Shown here one piece after another: positions 1 through 5,114 of a stretch of DNA of 31,214 bases. Source of the DNA: JBBTYZ01 sp038061595 (GTDB lineage Bacteria; Patescibacteriota; Minisyncoccia; UBA6257; GWB1-50-10); contig JBBTYZ010000028.1 of assembly GCA_038061595.1 (NCBI GenBank), positions 1-31,214 of the forward strand, in the 5' to 3' direction. A program made the position numbers and the translations under genes. The notes under the pieces are model-generated. The model worked only from the letters and a program-made list of their open reading frames with translations, searched no databases and was not told the DNA's origin. Each line of letters begins with the position of its first letter. The first letter of the stretch is position 1.

Positions 1-593
1 GCGGCCAATGTGTAAATTGACTTCAATCCACACCGACTAAAAACTTTCTCGTAAGCCTGCCTGACTTTAGCGTAAAAATCCGATAAATCCTCCTCTGTTT
101 CATGGAAACTATACAAATCTTTCATCATAAACTCTCTGCCCCGAAGTATGCCGGATTTCGCCCTCGGCTCATTCCTGAACTTTGTTTGTATCTGATAAGC
201 CGAAAATGGAAGGTCCTGATAAGAACTTATATATTTTGAAACTATTTCTGTAAGCACTTCTTCGTGCGTCCAACCCAAGGTAAATCCCGCTTTTTTCTCT
301 TCCTTGCCTCTGACCTCAAAACCGACTTCTACGTCCCATCTGCCACTCGCATCCAAGTATTTTTTCTCAACCAAGGCGGGCATAAAAAGTTCTTGCCCCC
401 CAATAGCATTCATCTCCTCTCGAATTATCCCGGCTATCTTTTGTATAACCCTCCAACCTAAGGGCAGAAAAGAATAAATTCCCGCGGAATTTTTATAAAT
501 AAAACCGGCGCGTTCAAGAAGTTTTGCGTTAGTACTTACTTCTTCCGCAGGATCGTGTTTCTGAGTTTTAGTGAAAAGCTTAGACTGCCACAT
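1..593 (-). CDS. proS: Prolyl-tRNA synthetase, N-terminal part (cut by window edge)
   Basis: Class II aminoacyl-tRNA synthetase that charges tRNA-Pro in the cytoplasm. Translating the minus strand from the ATG at 593 gives about 197 uninterrupted residues beginning MWQSKLFTKTQKHDPAEEVS. The family hallmarks are visible: a motif-1 region around NSAGIYSFLPLGWRVI, a TLGWTHEEVLTEIV segment, and the motif-2 block FRNEPRAKSGILRGREFMMK followed by DLYSF. The gene runs off the left edge, so the anticodon-binding domain is not seen. The start is five bases downstream of the stop of the first RT gene, and no strong ribosome binding site precedes it; translation may be coupled to RT or use a short leader. 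Family assignment is firm; start choice is moderately sure. Confidence 0.9.
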   Translation of the reverse strand, partial: MWQSKLFTKTQKHDPAEEVSTNAKLLERAGFIYKNSAGIYSFLPLGWRVIQKIAGIIREEMNAIGGQELFMPALVEKKYLDASGRWDVEVGFEVRGKEEKKAGFTLGWTHEEVLTEIVSKYISSYQDLPFSAYQIQTKFRNEPRAKSGILRGREFMMKDLYSFHETEEDLSDFYAKVRQAYEKVFSRCGLKSIYTLA

Positions 594-598
594 TAAAC

Positions 599-1606
599 TC
601 AGACTATATTATTCTTAAAGTTTATCAAGTTTGAAATTTTATGTTTAATCTTATAAGTATTCCCGTGCCTCAAAAGCCCCAAATAAGAATTGATTGTTTC
701 TTGCGTCGGATGAGTTTTTATCCTCTTGAACATCCGTCTTTTGGTGGTTGTTCTAAGCACTCTATGATTAGGGAAATGAACCCAGCCCAAGAAGTCTATT
801 CCTGAAGATAGGGTCTTAATGAATATTTTGTCCTGATGTAGTCTCAGTTTCAGTCTGTTATTCAAGAAATCGCTAATTTGCGGAATAAGCCTCCTTAACC
901 AATCTTTGTCTTTAGAGAAAATCACAAAGTCATCTGCATATCTTATGTAATATCTGGTCTTGAGTTTATGTTTCACGAACTGATCAAATTCATTCATGTA
1001 GATATTCACGAAAAGTTGCGAGGTGAGGTTGCCGAGAGGCAAACCGACACCTGGCTTTCCTGAATGAAAACTACCGATTATTTCTTGAATTAACCACAGT
1101 ATATTTTCGTCAGGTATGTATTGCTCCAAGATGCCGACTAAAACATTGTGGTCAATGTTTGCAAAGAATTTTCTGATGTCGCACTTCAAAATCCAGCAGG
1201 TCTTGGTGTTGTTTCGGCTCATTTTATAACCAAAAGAGCGGAAACGATTAAGTGCTTTGTGAGTACCTTTGTTTAACCGGCAAGAAAACGAGTCGCTTAT
1301 AAAGGTCTTATCAAAAAACGGATAGAGAATGCGATGGATAGCGTGGTGCAGAAGCCGGTCTCGCACACTTGCTTTGTGTATATTTCTCGGCTTGGGATCT
1401 GAAATATTAAAGGCTTTATAAACATCGTGCTTGTAGGTTTTATTGATTAAATCATCATGGAGTAATAGAATATTATCCATTAAGCGCAGAGAAAATCCCT
1501 GAACATCTCTTTTGCCCCGCTTGCCCTTCACAAATTCTTGCCAGGCTAAAAGTAGGTTTTCCACAGAGATAATATCTTCAAATTTATGGATCAATTTAAT
1601 TCTCAT
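599..1606 (-). CDS. DGR reverse transcriptase, copy 1
   Basis: Reverse transcriptase of a diversity-generating retroelement (335 aa). It copies the TR RNA into adenine-mutated cDNA that replaces the variable repeat of the target gene. Palm motifs in order: KCDIRKFFANID with the first catalytic Asp at about residue 143, GLPLGNLTSQ at 188-197 (the LGNLTSQ form is typical of DGR RTs), YIRYADDFVIF with the catalytic YADD at about 223-226, and a thumb-side GIDFLGW near 269-275. No maturase or endonuclease domain follows, unlike group II intron proteins. It is about 79% identical by hand alignment to the RT at 11685-12680, with no gaps. The ATG at 1606 lacks a Shine-Dalgarno; a run of ten G lies 15 nt upstream on the coding strand. 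The gene is about 30% GC in a counted 60-base stretch (901-960). Confidence 0.95.
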   Translation of the reverse strand: MRIKLIHKFEDIISVENLLLAWQEFVKGKRGKRDVQGFSLRLMDNILLLHDDLINKTYKHDVYKAFNISDPKPRNIHKASVRDRLLHHAIHRILYPFFDKTFISDSFSCRLNKGTHKALNRFRSFGYKMSRNNTKTCWILKCDIRKFFANIDHNVLVGILEQYIPDENILWLIQEIIGSFHSGKPGVGLPLGNLTSQLFVNIYMNEFDQFVKHKLKTRYYIRYADDFVIFSKDKDWLRRLIPQISDFLNNRLKLRLHQDKIFIKTLSSGIDFLGWVHFPNHRVLRTTTKRRMFKRIKTHPTQETINSYLGLLRHGNTYKIKHKISNLINFKNNIV

Positions 1607-1610
1607 TTAA

Positions 1611-1985
1611 GTGGTTTTACGCCCCCCCCCCGAGGGAAAAAATTTCGCTAATGTCTCAATTCTAGACAAGTTCATTAATACATACAAAATTTGGCAAAGT
1701 TTTTGGCCAAACTTGCCAAAATTAACTCGCTATACTCTCGGTGAAAAGATTGACTGCTTATTTTTAGAAATGCTAGAACTTATATTTGTTGCTATCTATG
1801 CTCCTAAAAATAGAAAGGCGGAGATAATAAATAAAATTAGTTCTAAATTTGACAAGCTCAAATTCTTTTTTAGAATAAGTTGGGAGATAAAAGCGTTGGA
1901 CAATAAAAAGTATGCGCATATTTCTGTAGCCTTGTCTGAAATCGGAAAAATGCTCGGTGGTTGGAAAAAACAGATTCTAAAATAA
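1611..1985 (+). CDS. Avd-like DGR accessory protein, copy 1
   Basis: Small basic four-helix-bundle protein (124 aa) of the Avd family, the RT partner needed for cDNA synthesis in characterised DGRs. Recognisable conserved blocks are YKIWQSFWPNLPKLTRYTLG, EKIDCLFLEMLEL, KLKFFFRISWEIKALDNKKY and LSEIGKMLGGWKK. It is encoded on the strand opposite to RT, TR and target, and starts 4 bp from the RT start codon. A stop at 1608-1610 forces the start to the GTG at 1611 or later. No ribosome binding site is visible. Codons 4-7 lie in a ten-C run, giving Pro-Pro-Pro. The 3' end abuts the TR1 terminator. The second copy at 12691 is about half identical and keeps the same N-terminal PPPE.KNF sequence, which supports the reading frame. 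Confidence 0.85.
   Translation: MVLRPPPEGKNFANVSILDKFINTYKIWQSFWPNLPKLTRYTLGEKIDCLFLEMLELIFVAIYAPKNRKAEIINKISSKFDKLKFFFRISWEIKALDNKKYAHISVALSEIGKMLGGWKKQILK
1622..1631. repeat. Ten-C homopolymer at the avd 5' end / RT leader
   Basis: A run of exactly ten C on the + strand inside the first codons of the Avd-like gene, which is ten G in the presumed RT leader 15 nt upstream of the RT ATG. Flanking sequence is CGAGGGAAAAAATTT. The second DGR has a run of the same length at the same distance from its RT. Such tracts are prone to slipped-strand length change, which here would shift the avd frame. Confidence 0.9.
1690..1720. other. Imperfect inverted repeat inside avd copy 1
   Basis: Left arm TTTGGCAAAGTTT and right arm AAACTTGCCAAA pair over 12 bp with one bulged A and a six-base loop. 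It lies in codons for IWQSFWPNLPK and, on the minus strand, in the presumed RT leader. The homologous place in copy 2 has only a shorter TGGCAA/TTGCCA hairpin, so conservation of the structure is weak and it may be a by-product of the codons. Confidence 0.4.
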
Positions 1986-1989
1986 AAAC

Positions 1990-2004
1990 CCCGCAAAGTG
2001 CGGG
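1990..2004 (-). terminator. Rho-independent terminator of the TR1 RNA
   Basis: Arms CCCGCA and TGCGGG form a perfect six-bp stem with a three-base loop. On the minus strand it is followed by GTTTTTATTTT. It lies between the TR1 edge (2021) and the stop of the convergent avd gene (1985), so it would separate the TR RNA from the downstream RT gene. Confidence 0.75.
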
Positions 2005-2020
2005 TAAAAATAAAGAGAGT

Positions 2021-2160
2021 TTCTGACCGCCGCAAAGCGGTAGTTGGAGTTCCAGTCATCACTCCACCAATTCAGATTCAGGTTCCGCTTCACACCATCG
2101 TTCCAAAGATACGGGACGTTCCGGTTGCCATTCAGATTGCGCCAAACAGAGCCGATTGTA
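2021..2160 (-). repeat. Template repeat TR1 of DGR1
   Basis: 140-bp sequence matching the 3' end of the target gene at 2422-2561 without gaps (offset 401). On the coding strand 28 of 34 template adenines are changed in the variable copy, against one of 106 other positions. The left 20 bases, including CCGCTTTGCGG (a GCGG/CCGC mini-hairpin on the coding strand), are nearly unchanged and probably contain the homing-initiation (IMH-like) part. Confidence 0.95.
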
Positions 2161-2195
2161 CACAGTACCCCCTGAACCACCACCCTTTGAAATGC

Positions 2196-2211
2196 TCTTA
2201 GAGTTGTATTT
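2196..2211 (-). promoter_or_regulatory. Conserved TR-RNA box 2, copy 1
   Basis: The + strand reads TCTTAGAGTTGTATTT. The counterpart at 13252-13267 matches at 14 of 16 positions and lies at a similar distance from its TR (36 against 40 bp), although the rest of the spacer has diverged. Possibly a structural or RT/Avd-binding element of the TR RNA (inference). Confidence 0.5.
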
Positions 2212-2272
2212 TATTTGGGACGCAGAGTCCTCTGATATCGTGCACCAAGTATCTTTATTTTTTGGATTTCAA

Positions 2273-2292
2273 CCGCCTGAAGCCGTAACCGC
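2273..2292 (-). promoter_or_regulatory. Conserved TR-RNA box 1, copy 1
   Basis: The + strand reads CCGCCTGAAGCCGTAACCGC, found again at 13334-13352 with a single deleted base. GAAGCCGTAACCGC is identical in both. It is GC-rich inside an AT-rich spacer near the predicted 5' end of the TR RNA. Function unknown; an RNA structural element is the simplest idea. Confidence 0.6.
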
Positions 2293-2329
2293 AGACACGT
2301 CGTCTACCATCCAATCTTATTTTACAAAA

Positions 2330-2335
2330 ATTATA
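2330..2335 (-). promoter_or_regulatory. Likely -10 element for the TR1 RNA
   Basis: Consensus TATAAT on the minus strand between the target-gene terminator and the TR1 spacer. No good -35 is visible at 16-18 bp, so the assignment rests on the -10 and on the matching arrangement in the second DGR (13378-13386). Confidence 0.5.
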
Positions 2336-2362
2336 TTCAATTTGAAAATTAGAAATGAAACA

Positions 2363-2388
2363 GCCCCGAGAGGAAAACCTCTCGGGGC
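2363..2388 (-). terminator. Strong hairpin downstream of VR1 (terminator and/or homing hairpin)
   Basis: An 11-bp perfect GC-rich stem (GCCCCGAGAGG with CCTCTCGGGGC) and a four-base loop, 34 bp past the end of VR1. On the minus strand only a moderate T-rich tail follows (TGTTTCATTTC), so termination is plausible but not ideal. In studied DGRs a GC-rich DNA hairpin with a four-base loop just downstream of VR promotes target recognition. This hairpin fits that description in position and shape, and both roles are possible. Confidence 0.65.
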
Positions 2389-2397
2389 ATAGCTACC

Positions 2398-2417
2398 AAG
2401 GAATCCAAGGATTCCTT
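2398..2417. other. Short hairpin at the target-gene stop codon
   Basis: AAGGAATCC and GGATTCCTT form a perfect nine-bp stem with an AA loop, overlapping the TAA stop of the target gene and directly next to the homing-initiation end of VR1. A similar AA-loop hairpin (GAACCC/GGGTTC) lies at 13452-13465 beside VR2. Confidence 0.7.
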
Positions 2418-3052
2418 TACTTGCTGACCGCCGCAAAGCGGCAGTGGGAGTGCCAGTCAACACCCCACCAACCCAGACCCAGGCGCCGCCCCGCACCACC
2501 GAGCCAAAGAGACGGGACGCACCGGCCGCCACGCAGATGGCGCCAAACAGAGCCGAGGGCAACTATGGGGTACTTGCGTTGCTCTTCGGGGTTTTGGGCC
2601 CCGAATGCGAGGAGCTCTTCGATCGTGGCGGGACGGAAACCCATCTTGTCCAGTTCGCGAAGTGCATCCTCCGAACCGATGTTGCGGTTGAAGTGAACGA
2701 GATGGAGTGATACCTCCTCCTTGCCGCGGCGGGTGTTCGGGAAGTGCTTCTCCGTGATGTCGGAGTTCACCCAGTCGTACTTGCCTGTCGAGACCATGTC
2801 CGCGAGGGACTGGTTGTAGTTCACGACGAGACGGAAGGTGTTTTCAGCCATCCGCTTCGTACGCTTGTAGAGTTCCACCATGCGCGCCGCGATTGCTTCA
2901 AGCTCGCCTTCGTTCTCCTTTCGAGAGAGAAGGTAGAAGCACTCGCCGACCTCGCCGCCCATCTTCTTCACCATCGCGACCAAAGTCACGACGATTTCGA
3001 GGAGCGCTCCCATTGCGCTCACGAAGGATGACGTCTTGCTTTTTGTTGACAT
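2417..3052 (-). CDS. DGR variable target protein 1 (C-type-lectin-like C-terminus)
   Basis: 211-aa protein diversified by DGR1. The N-terminal third starts MSTKSKTSSFVSAMGALLEI and has one hydrophobic helix followed by MGGEVGECF; it resembles the N-terminus of target 2 but no family I can name. From about residue 135 comes MGFRPATIEELLAFGAQNPE and then IVALGSVWR, the usual entry to the FGE/C-type-lectin-like fold of DGR targets. Residues about 165-210 are the variable repeat, with scaffold residues GSVWR, VP-LW, WW, DW and RFAAV kept and the positions between changed. No cleavable signal peptide is clear. The ATG at 3052 has GGAG six bases upstream. GC content is high (57% in a counted 60-base stretch, 2881-2940) against about 30% in RT. 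Confidence 0.92.
   Translation of the reverse strand: MSTKSKTSSFVSAMGALLEIVVTLVAMVKKMGGEVGECFYLLSRKENEGELEAIAARMVELYKRTKRMAENTFRLVVNYNQSLADMVSTGKYDWVNSDITEKHFPNTRRGKEEVSLHLVHFNRNIGSEDALRELDKMGFRPATIEELLAFGAQNPEEQRKYPIVALGSVWRHLRGGRCVPSLWLGGAGRRLGLGWWGVDWHSHCRFAAVSK
2422..2561 (-). repeat. Variable repeat VR1 of DGR1
   Basis: The 3' end of the target gene, aligned base for base with TR1. Changes on the coding strand are adenine to G (15), C (10) or T (3). One non-adenine change is present (2092 A against 2493 G on the + strand). The last 20 bp before the stop are nearly identical to TR1. Confidence 0.95.
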
Positions 3053-3110
3053 CGCCTACTCCTTTCCTTGTGGCTAACCCCTCACCCAAACGATTGTCAG
3101 GGCCCCAGGT

Positions 3111-3162
3111 TTGCCAGTTAAACAGCTCCAGGCAGTCTACCACAACGAGTTAGGTTTGTCAA
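3111..3162 (-). promoter_or_regulatory. Promoter and conserved leader of target gene 1
   Basis: On the minus strand: TTGACA (3162-3157), a 17-bp spacer, TAGACT (3139-3134), nine bases, then TGTTTAACTGGCAA (3124-3111). The same four parts occur with identical lengths upstream of target gene 2 (14256-14205). The leader from this block to the start codon is 58 nt. It begins directly beyond the stop of the preceding membrane-protein gene, so the target has its own promoter. Confidence 0.8.
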
Positions 3163-3166
3163 TAGT

Positions 3167-3694
3167 CTATTCTAAAACACCCAACTCCTTAAGGAATGTT
3201 TCGTAGTAAGTCATGACTCTTTTTGCGTCGGAAACGGAAAGAGTGAATCCGGAGGTGTGCACCAAATCGTTCCTTAATCGGTGGGCACGCCATAGTTTTT
3301 CCAAAGTGTTCAAATTCATAGATTCCATATGTTCCATTCTTTCCCCCATAGTCTCGCCCTTAAGGCCCATCTTTTTCAAAATATCATCAATAAAATTATC
3401 CGCTTCTATTATCCCCAATGTAAAGGATTGTGGCGGCGCACTCTCTGCTTTTTTCAATATCTTTTCCCATTTCAACATCAAACCCTTATCCTCAATCCTC
3501 GGTCTCCTCTTTTCGGCCGTAAAAACAAAACGAGGTCTCAACTCCAAGGATTTCATAAAAACGAAGACTAAACCGGCAATTAAGAAAATGTCACACAGTA
3601 TAAAAAAACCTTGTACCAAATAAGCAAGGTCTGTCCATGGCAGGTTTACAAACCATCTATAGAGGTTATATGGGGAATTTAGAATGCTTATCAT
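3167..3694 (-). CDS. Membrane-anchored protein with HEPN-like C-terminus
   Basis: 175-aa protein, function not known. An N-terminal hydrophobic segment (about residues 22-46, YLVQGFFILCDIFLIAGLVF) anchors it. A cytoplasmic helical part follows, with a C-terminal block KLWRAHRLRNDLVHTSGFTL containing an R-N-x3-H motif (RNDLVH) like that of HEPN-type RNA-binding/RNase domains; that match is a motif resemblance, not proof. It is the last gene of a tight operon (one base from the 470-aa membrane protein upstream) and is followed by the promoter of DGR target 1. The nearby start, MISILNSPYNLY, fits the spacing. It could simply be an uncharacterised CPR membrane protein. Confidence 0.7.
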   Translation of the reverse strand: MISILNSPYNLYRWFVNLPWTDLAYLVQGFFILCDIFLIAGLVFVFMKSLELRPRFVFTAEKRRPRIEDKGLMLKWEKILKKAESAPPQSFTLGIIEADNFIDDILKKMGLKGETMGERMEHMESMNLNTLEKLWRAHRLRNDLVHTSGFTLSVSDAKRVMTYYETFLKELGVLE

Positions 3695-3695
3695 T

Positions 3696-5108
3696 TTATT
3701 TGAATCTTTCTATCTCATCTTCCTCGCCGAAGATTTGCATACCAGCAGGAGGACCCGTCCTACGCGACTCAACGTGACTCAAGTGAGGTGCCGTAAGGAC
3801 AAAAGTAGTCGGTGGATGGAAAATAGTCGCTAATCCTTCAGTGTTCAAGAGAAAACGTTTTGGATTGAAATTCGAATTAAAAACAAAAGAAGTAATAAGC
3901 TTGCCCACGTCGGTCTCCAGCGGAACTTCCCGATTCAAGAAATTGGTGAGCATTCTGTGTTTTCTATATTCCGTCCTTTTGTTAACAAAAACGTGAGGCC
4001 AAGCCCACGGACTTGTGGAGGTGGAAGTTACCCAATTCTGATCAAACGAGTTCATATTCAAAAGATTAAATTGATTAAAAGACCCCATGATTCCGCTCAA
4101 TAACCCCCTCCAATCAAGTGATCCCTTGGGCCCAACCCCCACTAACCTAATAAGCGTGTTAAAGGCTGGCTTGGAAAGATTGGTCTCGACAGCTTCAAGC
4201 AAATCCACTTGTCCAGGACTCCGCCCGATCGGCATCTCTCTCGTCGTACCTTCTTCGTCATCGTTTACAACGATTTTTGTAAGAGGTTCCTGCAATTCCG
4301 CGAGTAAGTCTTCAAATTTTTCTCCCCACCCACCACCAGCAGGCGCGGCTAATATTTGAACAACTATTAAATCATCTCTCTTCGCCTTACTCAAAACCTC
4401 TATCAATGAAGAAATTGGATCAATATATCTATCTTCTTCCACATCCTCAAAGGCTGGATAAGTCCTAATAGGGTAGGCCCCCTCTTTACTTAATATTAAC
4501 TCCGTACCTCCTATATCCAATCCTTGCTCATATAATTCGCCCAGCGTTTTGGGTAATTTTTCTGCATAGTCATCAACTTCCACTATATCCAAATTAGGAT
4601 ATTGAGAAAAAAATGCCGCTTCAACAGCGTTTCTTTGGCTGTCTCGGACACGAACATAAAAATGAATCTCGCCTTCACGGCTTACGATTTCAAAACCGAA
4701 CGACCGAGTTACCTCCCCGTTCAAGTATTTGGCCTCAAGACTATAAGGTGCGTTCCTTAAAGCACTCAAAGAGGCTAAAACCTGTTCCATTGCTTTGGGG
4801 GTCTTTTTTAATTCTCGCGGCACTTTGAGTTCTAAAAGAACATACTTCATAGACCTCTTAAAAAGTTCTTGCCGCCAAAAAAGAAGTAACGATTTGAATG
4901 GTGGCAACAAGAGCAGAAACAACCAAAACCACCATGTAAGCAAGAGAAAATCTAGTATAGCCCTCACAATAGCCCAAAGATTTAGGCCCGGGAGTATAAA
5001 TAAAAAAGCGCCACTTAAGGCGAGTAACAATAAAAGTATCCAAATTTCCTCTTTGTTGAAAATCTCTTTTACAATGCCTCCGAGATGACCCAATATATCT
5101 CGCAACAT
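3696..5108 (-). CDS. CPR-type membrane protein, possibly related to type IV secretion coupling systems
   Basis: 470 aa. Two long hydrophobic stretches at about residues 22-46 and 50-75 are followed by a large soluble region. The C-terminal end reads IFHPPTTFVLTAPHLSHV, then ESRRTGPPAGMQIFGEE. I recognise this ending as that of a conserved CPR family often seen beside VirD4/TraD-like ATPases, but no such ATPase is in the window, so a role in DNA or protein transport is inference only. A Gly-rich APAGGGWGEKFEDLLAEL segment lies mid-protein. The gene is second in an operon: six bases after the sigma4/HARE-HTH gene and one base before the HEPN-like gene. Confidence 0.7.
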   Translation of the reverse strand: MLRDILGHLGGIVKEIFNKEEIWILLLLLALSGAFLFILPGLNLWAIVRAILDFLLLTWWFWLFLLLLPPFKSLLLFWRQELFKRSMKYVLLELKVPRELKKTPKAMEQVLASLSALRNAPYSLEAKYLNGEVTRSFGFEIVSREGEIHFYVRVRDSQRNAVEAAFFSQYPNLDIVEVDDYAEKLPKTLGELYEQGLDIGGTELILSKEGAYPIRTYPAFEDVEEDRYIDPISSLIEVLSKAKRDDLIVVQILAAPAGGGWGEKFEDLLAELQEPLTKIVVNDDEEGTTREMPIGRSPGQVDLLEAVETNLSKPAFNTLIRLVGVGPKGSLDWRGLLSGIMGSFNQFNLLNMNSFDQNWVTSTSTSPWAWPHVFVNKRTEYRKHRMLTNFLNREVPLETDVGKLITSFVFNSNFNPKRFLLNTEGLATIFHPPTTFVLTAPHLSHVESRRTGPPAGMQIFGEEDEIERFK

Positions 5109-5114
5109 TTATAC

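Larger units (their letters stand above)
1981..2323 (-). ncRNA. DGR template RNA, copy 1 (TR1 transcript)
   Basis: Inferred minus-strand RNA of about 340 nt from just below the TATAAT at 2330-2335 to the terminator at 1990-2004. It holds, in order, a box at 2273-2292, a box at 2196-2211 (both also present in the second DGR) and the template repeat 2160-2021. Family knowledge: DGR RTs use such an RNA as both primer and template. There is no credible protein here; the minus frame through the TR reads as an Asn-rich copy of the target C-terminus (for example RNLNLNWWSDDWNSNYRF), as expected for an AAY-rich template. End points are inferred from promoter and terminator positions. Confidence 0.75.

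Noticed and set aside
599..1606. Group II intron or retron reverse transcriptase
   Set aside because: No maturase/endonuclease domain, no intron ends and no retron msr/msd structure. The adenine-specific TR/VR pair and the Avd gene decide for a DGR.
1622..1631. Ten-C run as a sequencing or assembly artefact
   Set aside because: Two diverged loci have the same length and flanks and both keep avd in frame. Length should still be confirmed from reads.
1977..2183. Minus-strand open frame over TR1 with a protein-like C-terminus
   Set aside because: It reads as an Asn-rich copy of the target tail, lies between a promoter and a terminator for a small RNA, and lacks a ribosome binding site. It is the template repeat, not a gene.
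1998..2201. Plus-strand open frames across TR1/VR1 and across the two target genes (for example 2444-2710, 13621-14139)
   Set aside because: They are antisense shadows of the TR and the GC-rich target genes, where stop codons are rare; base changes between TR and VR make sense only on the minus strand.
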